Assembly (NCBI GenBank): GCA_949358305.1
Contig: OX442314.1
Location: forward strand, 5,831,087-5,895,086
From: Strigamia acuminata
Taxonomy: Eukaryota; Arthropoda; Chilopoda; Geophilomorpha; Linotaeniidae
DNA: 64,000 nt
Direction: 5' to 3'
Part shown: one piece after another, positions 47,030-58,100 of the stretch
Layout: every line of letters starts with the position of its first letter
How positions within the stretch are numbered: the first letter of the stretch is position 1
The notes under the pieces: generated by a model
What the model was told of the DNA's origin: nothing
The model's input: only the letters and a program-made list of their open reading frames with translations
Databases searched by the model: none
Program-made: the position numbers and the translations under genes

Positions 47030-50000
47030 ATGGCTGAATCCGACAAGGCAACCACGCATCATTTCTCCATCGCACGGCTCAATGCAGATAATTACGAGTC
47101 CTGGTCTCGCAACATCCAGTTTTTGTTGCTCGAGAAAGGTGTCGACCAGTTTATCGACGAGAAACCTCCTGTGAAAAACGATGCGTGGGATGATACTCGC
47201 AAACAACTGCACGATGACCGCTCCAAACGTGCAAAAGCCTTGCTTGGCTTATTTGTTGAGCCACAATATCAGGACATCGTTCTCGCTGCCGACACCGCTC
47301 GCGACGCCTGGGTGGCATTGAAAGCCACATTTCAACCGACTTCTCTTGCCCGAATTGCCAAACTCCGCCGAGATTTCCTAATGATGCGTTTGCTCCCAAA
47401 TGAAGATATGTCAGTCTTCGTAAGCCGCGTGACCAAAGCCCGTGCGGTTTTAGTTGAATTGGATGTCAAATTTTCGGATTCGGATGTCGCTTATCAACTT
47501 CTGGATTTTTTACCGGATTCGTACGAAGCGACAGTACAGACCATTTATCATTGGTCTAAGGCAGATTTCACCTTAAAGGCAGTCACCGACCATCTTCTCT
47601 CGGAATTTAACCGTTTGAAGATAAAGAGTGCTGATTCGGGATCATCGACTAGTTTGCAGTCAGCGAGTTCGACTTCGAGTGCACCGACAAAGGTTTTCAA
47701 GCCATTGTCGCAAATTCAGTGCTTTAATTGCAAGGAAATGGGACACTACGCGAACAAGTGCCCCAAACCCCGAGTCCAGGGCGCTGCCTCTTCCGCTCCA
47801 TCCGCCAATCGTGGTCGACGCTCGAATTCGCGCAACCGCAAGCGTGGACGCGGTGGTGGTGCTGCGCAGACAGCCACTGTTTCTTCAAACGTGGTCACCG
47901 GGATCAATTTCTTCTCGCGATCGGAATCGAATGTGACTTCGGCTTCATCGAATGAGTGGCTCATCGATTCGGGTTCTTCCGACCATGTGTGTCCAGTGCG
48001 TGATCGTTTCACCAATTACAAGCCGGTCTCCAATTATTTCATCATTTTAGGTGAAGGTCGTTCTCGAGTGGATGGTATTGGAGATGTGGTGTTGCGAGTT
48101 GGCCGTGGCGGCGCAGGGGGGTCTAATTTTCCCGTGACTATGCATAATGTTTTGCATGCCCCCGCTTTCTCGCGTAATTTGGTGAGTTTGTCGAAGATCG
48201 ATCGTGCCGGACTGCATTTTGCCGCCGCTAATGGCTTAATGTCCATTTATCACCCTGATGATAAGGCCAAACAATTTCTTTTAACGGCCAAACTGAAGGA
48301 CGATTTATATTCCCTTCAGAATATTTTGCCCGCGGATCTTACATCTGCGAAGCCTCCTGCGGCTACATCCGCCCCAGTTCCCAAACAGGTTCTTTCTGCG
48401 TCGACTTTGCAGTCACCTGTCCGGCATGTCACTTTTGCCGAGGAACTTGTTTCAACCTCTTCTCCCAAACCCCCGAAGGGAAAGTTGTCTGATTTGGAGC
48501 TTTGGCACCGGAGATTTGGGCATTTTAATGCTGACGGTATCCGTCACTTGGCGAAATCTCCGAATGCTTCCGGAATAGAAATTTCTACTTCCGCATTGCC
48601 AGCATGTGCTGTGTGTGCCCGCGCCAAATCCACCCGTGCTTCATTTCCAAGCATTAAGGAAGGTATTTCTTCCAAGAAGCCTTTAGATTTGCTTCATATG
48701 GATGTTTGGGGTCATTCGAATACCACATCCATCGGTGGCGCTCGTTATTTACTGACGATCGTAGACGACTTTTCCCGTTACTCCTTTGTTGTGCCCATGA
48801 AAACGAAGGGGGAAGTTTTCGAAGTTTTTAAGCTATTCCATGCTCGGATGGAGGTTTTATGGGGGGCTGGCTGCATTAAAGCAGTCAGGACTGATAATGG
48901 CATGGAATTTTGTTCCAAAAATTTCGAAAATTTCCTAGTCCAGCGCGGCATCAAAGCACAGCGCACGAATGTCTATACACCAGAGCAGAATGGCGTCGCG
49001 GAACGCCTTAACCGCACCTTACTTGAGGGCGTGCGTTCTTTCTTTTTGTCGACGTCTTTGCCTCGAGTGCTGTGGGCTGAGCTCGCGGTTACTATGATTT
49101 ATTTGAAGAACCGCTTCCCACATAAGTCACTGAACAATCTTGTCCCCTATTGTCTGTGGTATGGCAAGACTGTTCCACTCAAACACCTTAAGGTGATTGG
49201 GTCACGGTGTTTCGTGCACATCCCGAAGCAAGTCCGTGGTTCGAAATTCGAATCCCGAGCCTGGACTGGCGTCGTGGTTGGCTATGCTTTTCGCACGCGG
49301 GGTTATCGCGTGTGGTGCCCTAAGCGCAGAGAGGTTTTCGAGTCGAAACATATCCGTTTCGATGAGGAATGTATGTGGGGACATCCTCGTTTTTATGAGG
49401 GCACCGAAATCACTGATGAAGGTGCGATATCGGTGGAGCTCGAGCCGGATTTTGGTTCTGACCCAATTCCTCCTCCACTTCCTCCGCGTCCTCCTGTGGG
49501 TGGTCTTCCACCGCCTACAATTCCTCCTCCGCCTCCTCCTGGACTTCCACCTCCTGGACTTCCACCTCCTGGACCTCCACCTCCTGGAATTCCACCTCTA
49601 GGTTCACCTATTGCTATGCAACCCCCATTGAGAGCACATCTTTTGCCTCCACCTCCTGTTCACTCGCCACTGCGTCAGCCTCCGCCTGCTTCTCCGGCTG
49701 TGGGGGGCAAGTGGACTCGTTCTGAGGTGATTCGACAGTCTGGTGCGTCTATGGGTCACACTGATGTGTATTTTTTCCCACCGGATCGTACCAGATTGCG
49801 GAGTCATGGCGACGTAGAGCGATATTGCGCCGACAATCGTTTAGCATACGATCGAGATTCCTTTGACTTTAGCACCCGAAATGTGCCAGTTCAAATGGTT
49901 GATCCCCCACCGGTAGATCCTAATGTTTCTCTTCCACGCAGTCCTACGACTTCGGAAGAAGAAGCGTTTGCGGATTGCTATTCTACCGAACCACCACGGT

Positions 50001-51562
50001 ACGCGCATTCCTTGTTTGCCCAGGTTCCTCGCACCTACAAGGAAGCTATTTCTAGCCCCGACCGTGTCCATTGGCAGAAAGCCATGGAGGAAGAGCTTGA
50101 TCTCTTTCGTGAGCGAGGTGTTTACGAGGAAGTTGAAAAACCTCCTCCTGATGTAAACATTGTGGGGAATAAATGGGTCTACTACATCAAGCGTGATGCA
50201 GAAGGCATTGTGCGCCGTTTTAGGGCGATGTTAGTGGCTCAGGGTTTCAGCCAGAAGTACGGTGTTGACTATTCCGAGGTTTTTAGTCCCGTGGTCAATT
50301 ACGTCTTGATACGCCTATTTTTTGTGCTTCTAGTAGTCGTTTTAGGCTGGCTAGACACACACCTTGATGTCAAGGGTGCCTATCTTTATGGCAACTTGGA
50401 TGAAGCCATTTTTATGAGGATTCCCAGGGGCTGGGAAACTCCTCAAAACACTGGAAAAGTGTGGCGGCTTCATAAGGCTCTTTACGGCCTTCATCAGAGC
50501 GGGCGACAATGGAATTTTCGTCTCGTTGAAGTCTTGTTGGAGATTAATTTTCACAAGCTTCTAGGTGTGAATGGCGTTTTCATTTCCGACACTTACGATG
50601 CCGTCATCCTGGTTTATGTCGATGACATGGTGTTATTCACCAAAGGACCCGGTCCTCGAGACCGAACTGTTAAAGCCCTTCGTGGATTTTTCACGATAAC
50701 AGATCTTGGTCCGGTATCGAAGTTATTAGGCGTTCAGTTTGATCGCGACGGTGGACGGATTTCCATTCATCAACGCGATTACATTGATCGGATCGCGGAA
50801 GATTTCGGAATTTCCTCCGAGCGTCTGTGCAGGGTCCCGATCACCGTTGGCACAATGGTTAATTGCGCTAGAGAGGGAGAACGTGTGCTGAACGACGACG
50901 AATTCCCGTACCGTTCTCTCATTGGGTCGCTTCTGTTTCTTGCTTCTCGCACGCGCCCCGATATCCTCTTTCCGGTGATCTTGTTGTCCCAGTACAACAC
51001 GTGCTTCACCTCAAAGCACGTGGCCCTTCTTCTTCAGGTTCTCCAGTATTTGAAGAACACGCGGAATTATTCGATTTCCCTTTCCGCGGTCACTGGAGAC
51101 ATCCTGTCAGGGCACTCCGACGCCTCTTGGATCTCGGACCGAGATACAAGAAAGAGCTTCGGAGGGTACACGATTTCGATTTTCGGGGTTCCCATCTCCT
51201 GGGGCTGCTGTAAGCAGCGCTATTGCGCTTTAAGCATCATGGAGGCCGAGTTTTTGGCACTTCTCGATGGCGCGAAGGAGATCGTTTGGCTCCACGGCGC
51301 GATCGATCGGACCCGAATTTTCCGTTTGCCCACTCCGACGATGTTTTCTGATTCGTTGTCTACGATTTATTTTACGAGGAATGACATCGAAAAACGTCGG
51401 ACCAAACATATCGATGTGCGCTATTTCTTTTTGCGGGATTGGCTTACCGAGGGCGTTTTTGTTTTGCGAAAGATTTCCGGCGATTTAAATCCCGCCGATA
51501 TATTCACTAAGTTTTTCTCGCCTGCCCGTTTGCAATTTTTATGCAAACATTTCTTCCGGTAA
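47030..51562 (+). CDS. gag-pol: Copia-X gag-pol polyprotein
   Basis: A single 1510-residue frame from ATG 47030. Gag UBN2 domain about 10-200; CCHC CFNCKEMGHYANKCP near 230; protease WLIDSGSSDHVC near 309; pre-integrase LWHRRFGHFN near 490; integrase catalytic HMDVWGHS near 555, VRTDNGMEF near 619, NGVAERLNRTL near 653; a proline-rich linker (repeats of LPPPG, residues about 813-860); RT WQKAMEEELDLF near 1013 and YVDDMVLF near 1196; RNase H HSDASWIS near 1360 and SIMEAEFLAL near 1400. All catalytic residues are present, so the copy could be autonomous. It encodes the particle, cDNA synthesis and integration. Confidence 0.95.
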   Translation: MAESDKATTHHFSIARLNADNYESWSRNIQFLLLEKGVDQFIDEKPPVKNDAWDDTRKQLHDDRSKRAKALLGLFVEPQYQDIVLAADTARDAWVALKATFQPTSLARIAKLRRDFLMMRLLPNEDMSVFVSRVTKARAVLVELDVKFSDSDVAYQLLDFLPDSYEATVQTIYHWSKADFTLKAVTDHLLSEFNRLKIKSADSGSSTSLQSASSTSSAPTKVFKPLSQIQCFNCKEMGHYANKCPKPRVQGAASSAPSANRGRRSNSRNRKRGRGGGAAQTATVSSNVVTGINFFSRSESNVTSASSNEWLIDSGSSDHVCPVRDRFTNYKPVSNYFIILGEGRSRVDGIGDVVLRVGRGGAGGSNFPVTMHNVLHAPAFSRNLVSLSKIDRAGLHFAAANGLMSIYHPDDKAKQFLLTAKLKDDLYSLQNILPADLTSAKPPAATSAPVPKQVLSASTLQSPVRHVTFAEELVSTSSPKPPKGKLSDLELWHRRFGHFNADGIRHLAKSPNASGIEISTSALPACAVCARAKSTRASFPSIKEGISSKKPLDLLHMDVWGHSNTTSIGGARYLLTIVDDFSRYSFVVPMKTKGEVFEVFKLFHARMEVLWGAGCIKAVRTDNGMEFCSKNFENFLVQRGIKAQRTNVYTPEQNGVAERLNRTLLEGVRSFFLSTSLPRVLWAELAVTMIYLKNRFPHKSLNNLVPYCLWYGKTVPLKHLKVIGSRCFVHIPKQVRGSKFESRAWTGVVVGYAFRTRGYRVWCPKRREVFESKHIRFDEECMWGHPRFYEGTEITDEGAISVELEPDFGSDPIPPPLPPRPPVGGLPPPTIPPPPPPGLPPPGLPPPGPPPPGIPPLGSPIAMQPPLRAHLLPPPPVHSPLRQPPPASPAVGGKWTRSEVIRQSGASMGHTDVYFFPPDRTRLRSHGDVERYCADNRLAYDRDSFDFSTRNVPVQMVDPPPVDPNVSLPRSPTTSEEEAFADCYSTEPPRYAHSLFAQVPRTYKEAISSPDRVHWQKAMEEELDLFRERGVYEEVEKPPPDVNIVGNKWVYYIKRDAEGIVRRFRAMLVAQGFSQKYGVDYSEVFSPVVNYVLIRLFFVLLVVVLGWLDTHLDVKGAYLYGNLDEAIFMRIPRGWETPQNTGKVWRLHKALYGLHQSGRQWNFRLVEVLLEINFHKLLGVNGVFISDTYDAVILVYVDDMVLFTKGPGPRDRTVKALRGFFTITDLGPVSKLLGVQFDRDGGRISIHQRDYIDRIAEDFGISSERLCRVPITVGTMVNCAREGERVLNDDEFPYRSLIGSLLFLASRTRPDILFPVILLSQYNTCFTSKHVALLLQVLQYLKNTRNYSISLSAVTGDILSGHSDASWISDRDTRKSFGGYTISIFGVPISWGCCKQRYCALSIMEAEFLALLDGAKEIVWLHGAIDRTRIFRLPTPTMFSDSLSTIYFTRNDIEKRRTKHIDVRYFFLRDWLTEGVFVLRKISGDLNPADIFTKFFSPARLQFLCKHFFR

Positions 51563-51741
51563 TTTCTTCGATTATAGTTTTTTGTTTTCCCGCATTTGTG
51601 CATTTGTCAATTGGTTGATTCTGATTTTTATCACTGCTTGTTATGTACCGCAACCAATTGACTATCGATATTGTTTTTGGGTTTTTGTGTTTCTTTTCGA
51701 CTGAGATTTATTTATTATCTCGGAGAATGGGGGGCTATTGT

Positions 51742-52037
51742 TGGCCTTTTTGTTCCCCGAGATTAATTTATAGTTGCTTATACTCGATGTTTACTCTAAT
51801 GTTCGATATTTATCAGTTACTTACTTTGTAAACATCATTTTATGAATGGATCAAATGAGATCCTATATTTTGCTTTGTTTAGATTTCGTTTATCGGGTTT
51901 TAGTTCTGCCCGATTATGTATCTCGTTTTATCATTGCCTTTGTTATTACTTGCGTTTTCCTGTTTTCACCACAATGGATGCGAATAAAGCTCCCGATGCT
52001 TTTTATCATTTTGCCTCTTATTTTCAACTTTTCCACA
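51742..52037 (+). repeat. 3' LTR of Copia-X
   Basis: 296 bp, preceded by the polypurine tract at 51723-51734. Confidence 0.93.
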
Positions 52038-53615
52038 AGCTGGTCAGCATGACGATTCCAAATGACGGAGTTCCCAACGGTGACGTCGTACGTAGTTGAC
52101 GATGTTTTCGATGCAATAACACCGGGGACCCATCGGGACGCGTGCAGGTAGTCGCGCGCAAACACCAATTCCCCAGGCTCGAAGGTACGGCGCGTTTCCA
52201 CTGTTGTTGGTTCCGGCATTAAGCGCGGGTTTAGCAAATGTAACCGAGTTCGTAATGTCCGTTGAAGAAAAGCTTCCGACGGTGTAACTCGAGTAGAAAC
52301 GTGCGGTGTCGAGCGATAGGCGATCAAAAATTGATTTACGGCTTCTGTAATGTTCAAATTTAGATTTAGGAATTTTCCAACTTGGGTTTTGAAGGTTTTA
52401 ACGAAGCCTTCCACAGCTCCGTTGGTGGCTGGATGGAAAGGCGGGGAGCGCGTATGGCGAATGCCATTACGCGACAAGAAGTCGACAAATTCCGCCGAGG
52501 TGAACTGCGGCCCGTTGTCCGAGTGAATGTGTATCGGCAAGCCGTGGCGCTTAAACCAACACTTCAGGACATCAATCGTCGCTTTCGAGGTAGTAGTGGG
52601 CATCAGTCTGGCTTCGCACCACTTGGTCCTGGCATCTACGGCCAAAAGAAACGTTTTGCCGTGGAATGGACCGGCAAAATCGAGGTGAACGCGGCCCCAA
52701 ATCTCGTCTGGAATGGGCCATCGCAAATCGGACGTCTTGGGCGGATCCGGTAGTGCGCGCTGGCAAACGTCGCACGAGCGCACCATCAACTCGGCATCAC
52801 GATCGATGGACGGCCACCAAACCGTCGCACGGGCGAGCGACTTGGTGCGGACGATTCCGAAATGTCCCGCGTGCAGTTCCGTTAAAACTGCACGGCGAAG
52901 TTGCTCCGGAACGACCAAACGCTCGGCCAGGAACAGGAATGGACCGTGGGTGGAGAAGGCGTTCCTATGCTTGTAAAAATTTATTAATTCGGGTGTCCTC
53001 GATTTCCATCCGTCTCGAATGCACTGCAGAACTGCTTGCAATTGGGCGTCTGCGTCGTAGGCTGCACGCAAAGCTGACTGCGATACGGGAAACTGTGAAA
53101 GGGAAACAGAAAATATTTCGTTAACATGCATGTCGAGGTCTTCACGACCATCGACCACTGGTTGGGGATTGCGTGACAGTCCATCTGCGATTTCATTGTC
53201 GGCAGCTGGCACATGCTCGATCGCATAATCGTATGCACTTAAAAATATCGCCCACCGGTGCAGGCGAGCTGCAACGATCTGGTTGCATCCCTTCTTTTCT
53301 CCGAAAATGGCCACCAGCGGCTTATGGTCAGTTCGCAAAATAAATTTTCTTCCAAACAGGTGGTGATGGAATCGGCGAACGCCATAAACGATCGCAAGAC
53401 CTTCGCGGTCAATTTGCGCATAATTTTTCTGCGCGCTGGACAAGAGGGAACTGGCAAAGGCGATTGGGCGATGGATTCCTTTTTCTACGTGGGAAATAAA
53501 GGCGCCAACACCGACCGGCGAGGCATCAACGGTCAAGTATAGCTGTTTCTTGGCGTTGTAGTGTGCGAGCGCTGAATCAACGGTCACTGCGGCTTTAACC
53601 TTCGTCCAGGCCTTC
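52038..53615 (-). CDS. pol: Gypsy-Z pol, middle part: RNase H and integrase
   Basis: RNase H begins right after Copia-Y (TVDASPVGVGAF near 53540, KNYAQIDREGLAIVYG, TDHKPLVAIFG). The integrase zinc region HAGHFGIVRTKSLARATVWW...CDVC covers about 52910-52770; catalytic HLDFAGPFHG is near 52690, SDNGPQFTS near 52530, GAVEGFVKTFK near 52420. The frame runs through both copia borders in phase. K02A2.6-like gypsy elements of invertebrates have this arrangement. Confidence 0.88.
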
Positions 53616-54083
53616 TGTTAGAAAAATGCCCAACTGTTTGATCTTATCGGTTGCATGTTTCCGGTTAAATGCAACGTGTGTGTCATTGCAATTCTGTATC
53701 CGTGTTACATTGGTTGATATTGACTTTTAAACCCTTGTTCCTGTGCTAAGTGCCCCAACCAATGTGCTTATTAGCAATGACATGCCCATATGTCGTCTGC
53801 TCTAATATGAGCGCTTATCTTTTAGTTTCTCATGGCCCTTGTTTACATTATCGATTGTTTATGCCGAGTTTACTTTACTTTTGTTATGTAAAGAATGAAT
53901 CCTTGTCTGCTAACAATGATTCATTCTACTTCAAGTTTTGTAGCCTCGAAAGAGGTGCGCTTTTTTGCTTTTGCCTTATCATCTCGATGAATAAAGATGG
54001 CGGTCGCACGATGCGAGTTCCCGCACCTGTTAATTCGAGTCTCAGCTCTTTTCCTTTGATGTCCGGCGCCTACAAGCCTATCA
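53616..54083 (+). repeat. 5' LTR of Copia-Y
   Basis: Starts tgttagaaaaatg and ends aagcctatca. Short frames inside are repeated in the other LTR. Confidence 0.95.
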
Positions 54084-54085
54084 TA

Positions 54086-55173
54086 TGGTAGCAGAGGATG
54101 GTTGACGACGCGGCCAACCGTTTGTGATACGTTTGCGGCAAGTTTCGGGACGAAACGGACATCGTGGATTCGTCGGTATCGTCGCAAAGACGTATCAGCG
54201 GATTCGAGGAGTTTGTGAAGCTGACAACGTGTGCGGACGTTTGCGGAAGCATTTCTGGACCGGACAGTGTAAGAATTGTCGAAATTCTGTGCGAAATAAG
54301 CACATTGCCCGATATAAAGAGGATTTTCTTCTGCGGGCGCCATTTTGTTTGGGTTTTCATCGCGAGAAGCCAACCGAGAATCGTGTATACGGACCTGTAC
54401 ACGTTCTCATCGTGATTCGACGAGAGAATACGTCGAATCGACGTCGTTTTTGGATCGTTTTGGATCGATTCGCCGTGGGAAACGACGGAAGCCATCGTCC
54501 GAAGCGAATTCTTCGACGGCGGCCATTTTCGTCAAAGTAGGCGAAAAACGACGTGTTTTTTTTCAATTTGAGCAGAGAAGTCCTGTTAGCGGGTTAAACA
54601 TACGCGCAGGCATTCGACCAGAAGACCAGTTAGCGGGTTAAACGTACGCGCTGGCATTTTCCCGAGGTTTTGTGCACGGAGCACATCCTACGCAGGTGCG
54701 GACGAGCACGTTGAGTCGACGTGCATCGATTTCACGACGTGGGATCAACGAGGGAATTTTTGCGACGCAAACTAACCCGCAAAACAACGGATTTTCACCT
54801 TGCCAACTATTATTTAGTTTTTAAGTTGTCGAAATTCCTTGTTAATAAGCTTAAGGTTTTGTTTGGGGGTCTTGTAGTATCCTTTCCACCCTTTACGCAG
54901 TCGCGTAGTGGAATTGTATTTTTGCGTAGGCTTTCTCTGGCCACCGAGTGTCCCGCGGTCCTAGGAGTCCGGTCGGAACTCGGGAGATACTACGTAAAGT
55001 TTTTCGTCTCACTTAATGAGATTTGTCCAAGGGAGACTGTATAATTTTCGCCTAAACCTTTTGGGGGTTTACGCCATTTGTAAAAGCGTAAAAGGTGTGT
55101 TTTGTGCTTCATTTGGTGTGTGCGACGATTTATTTTGTGAAAAAGTGCAATCTTCGCGACGAATCGACCAATT
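54086..55173 (+). other. Copia-Y primer site and leader
   Basis: TGGTAGCAGAGG at 54086-54097, 2 nt after the LTR. The leader holds a 30-bp direct repeat (gttagcgggttaaac.tacgcgc.ggcatt at 54585-54614 and 54629-54658). No gene. Confidence 0.75.
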
Positions 55174-58100
55174 ATGGCGTCGGAGGACAAATACGACGAT
55201 TATAAGTCGATTAAAAAATTAAATGGGACGAATTATGCCCAATGGGCGATTGGTGCGAAACTGCTGTTATCCCAGCAAGGCGTGTGGGATCACGTGACGG
55301 GCGACGAGACTGCGCCGGGTCCCAACGCCACAGCCAAAGAAAAACGGGATTTCAGAGTGCGTGAGAAGCGGGCGTGGTCCACGATATGCCTGAGTTGCGA
55401 AGACTCGCAACAGCTCGTGGCCGTTGCCAAGGACACTTCCAAAGGAGCGTGGGAAGCAATCCGAGATGCTTACCAGCCCACCACACGCGCCCGGAAGGGC
55501 AGATTGAGGCGCGAGTTCTTGCAAATGCATCTAATGGATAATGAGGAGATGATGTGTTTTCTGGCCCGTGTCGACCGAAAAGTCGCAGAACTCGCGAACG
55601 TCAAAGTTATTCCGACGGATGAGGAAATCGCATTCCAATATATGGATTTCCTCCCCACAACTTATGAGACTATAAAACAAATAATGTATCACTGGGATGA
55701 TTTGGACTTCACCACTGCAAAAGTGAAAGACCGTTTATTAGGAGAGTACAATCGGTTGTTTGAAGCTTCAGACTCCTATGGTATGCGTACACAGGATTCC
55801 ACTGAAAATGCGGGCGCATTCTTTGGAAAAGGGCGATTCCAACGCGGAAAAGGCGGAAATCAGCCATTTACACCTCGAACTTGTTTTTCCTGTGGCGGCA
55901 CTGGTCACTTCGCGAGAGAGTGCCCGTCACCGCCCAAACAACAAGCGAATATGCAAAGCCAGCGAGGTGGCACCTCTGCACAGCTAGCAAAAGGCACTGC
56001 ACGAGGACGTGGCCGTGGTGGAAAGACCAAACAGGCCAATTTGGGACAAGTTGACATCTTTGATGAGCCATTGACAATGTTTTCGGCGGCAGTTCATCAA
56101 ACTGCAGAGGAAGTCACCTTGTCGCCACCATTGTCTTTAATGTCGCATTGCGACTTTGATCCGCACTGGTACATAGATACCGGTGCAACAGATCATTTTT
56201 CATTTAATAGAAGTTGGTTCGTGACCTTCAAGCCGCTGTCCGGCTATAGTGTCCAGCAGGGGGAAGGGAAGTCTAAAATTGAGGGCATTGGAAACGTGTT
56301 GATCACATCTTGTTATGAAGGCAGATGTAGAGAAATCACACTGCAAAATGTTTATTTTGCGCCAAATTTTAAGAAAAACCTCTTATCGCTGGGCCGGACA
56401 GATGAAGCTGGTTTTACAACTTTTATCAAAAATGGAAAGTTGACCATGTTTAAAGACCGAGTTAGTGAGCCTTTTCTTGTGGCAGATAGAACAAATGATC
56501 GGATGTACAAAGTTAACTGCAAACTAGAGGCTAATATTGTGAACACAACTGCACCTTCTGCGCAACAGAGTGCAGCGGTGGGTGGAAATTCGGTCAAAAA
56601 TGTTGTAAAAAGTGAAAGTGGCATTAATCCTTTACTAAAAACAGTAGATTTTAAGGCAGCATTACTAAACACATTGAGTGGCGCAGTGCAGACGGCAGCG
56701 AAGCAGCAAGTGAGCGTAAATGCGCTAGTAAATGCGTCAAATCTTAAGAAAAGCGATTTAAACGATACTAACGGGCAAAATGTCTCGAATGGGGGAAAGA
56801 TCGAAAAGATCAAAGTGAAACCACAGCCAATGGATATTTGGCACTCCAGAATGGGCCATTTTAATGCAAGTGGGATTGCAAAAATGGAAGTTTCACCTGA
56901 CATTTTCGGAGTTAAACTCTCCGACAAAGAACTTTCGCCTTGCGACGCGTGTTCGAAGGCAAAGAGCACTAGGGCAACGTTTTCCCCAATCCCAGAAATT
57001 TCTACAAAGGGAATTTTGGAAGTAATCCACATGGATCTGTGGGGCCCTCAGCCTTTTAAATCACTGGGTGGGGCCAGTTATTACTTAATAATTGTGGACG
57101 ACTATTCACGTTTCATGTGGGTGGAAATTATTAAAAATAAGGGGGATGTATTTGAGCGTTTCAAACGATGGCAAACACAGGTTGAGCGCAGCACCGGGAA
57201 AAAGGTCAAATGCATCAAGACAGACAACGGCGGGGAGTTTGTGTCAAAAAAGTGGGATGACTATGCGGCTTCTATTGGGCTTAAGTGCATCCAAACAAAC
57301 CCCTACTCCCCAGAAATGAATTCTGTGGCCGAAAGAGCAAACAGAACAATTGTTGGGGGAATTAGAGCCATGCTCTTCGAAAACAATTTTCCAAAGGGTT
57401 TGTGGGCAGAATTGGCCGTGACAGTTGTCTATCTTAAAAATAGATTCCCGCATGCAAGCTTAAGTGGGAAAACCCCTTATAACTTGTTTTATAACAAGAA
57501 AATGTCGTTGAGACACTTAAGATGTATCGGCTCCAAAGTTTTCGTGCACATTCCTTCGCAAACAAGGAGAAGCAAGTTGGAAGAAAGGGCGTGGCCTGGG
57601 GCCCTAGTCGGTTACGCGATCAAAACGCGGGGGTATCGAGTTTGGGACCCCAAATCCAACCAAGTGATTGCTTCAAAACACGTGAAGATTGATGAGAATG
57701 TTTTTTGGCACGAGTCGGTGCAACTGAATGAAATTCCATCCGAACCTAATTATATGGGAAATTTGAATTATGAAGATTCAGATGAGGAAGAAATTCCAGT
57801 GGCTCCTGCTCAGCAACAGGTTCCCCCTATCATACAGCAATTGTTTCAGGCCCCGAAACATGCGATTCCCAATCCCCAATTAGTTCAACAGGCGGTCGAG
57901 CCTGAAATTGTGGAAGAAGTCGCTCAAGCTGCTGGTGGGATTGAAGGAGAGGAGGAACAACAGGTGGATGTTCGGCCTCCAAACCCGACTCTCACACCTC
58001 CACCAGTTAGGAGGAATCCGCCACGCGGTGCTAAGTTAAAGGGGGATATAATAAGAAAACGTATGACCGCTCCTGAGGAATTAAAAATTTTGGATATGAC

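Larger units (their letters stand above)
45405..52037 (+). mobile_element. Copia-X: complete, intact Ty1/copia element
   Basis: 296-bp LTRs (45405-45700, 51742-52037) with one noticed difference (tcgtttta versus tcatttta), an initiator tRNA-Met primer site at 45701-45712 directly after the LTR, a polypurine tract (gaatggggggc) and one intact gag-pol frame. No target duplication is visible: flanks are cagtc and agctg. It lies in Gypsy-Z in the opposite orientation. Confidence 0.94.

Noticed and set aside
51914-52037. C-terminal extension of Gypsy-Z pol into VEKLKIRGK...
   Set aside because: These codons are Copia-X LTR sequence read antisense; the true frame stops at the border and resumes at 45404.
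53750-54091. Hydrophobic open frame in the Copia-Y LTR, repeated at 60002-60391
   Set aside because: Identical in both LTRs and antisense or sense to no known gene; an LTR by-product.
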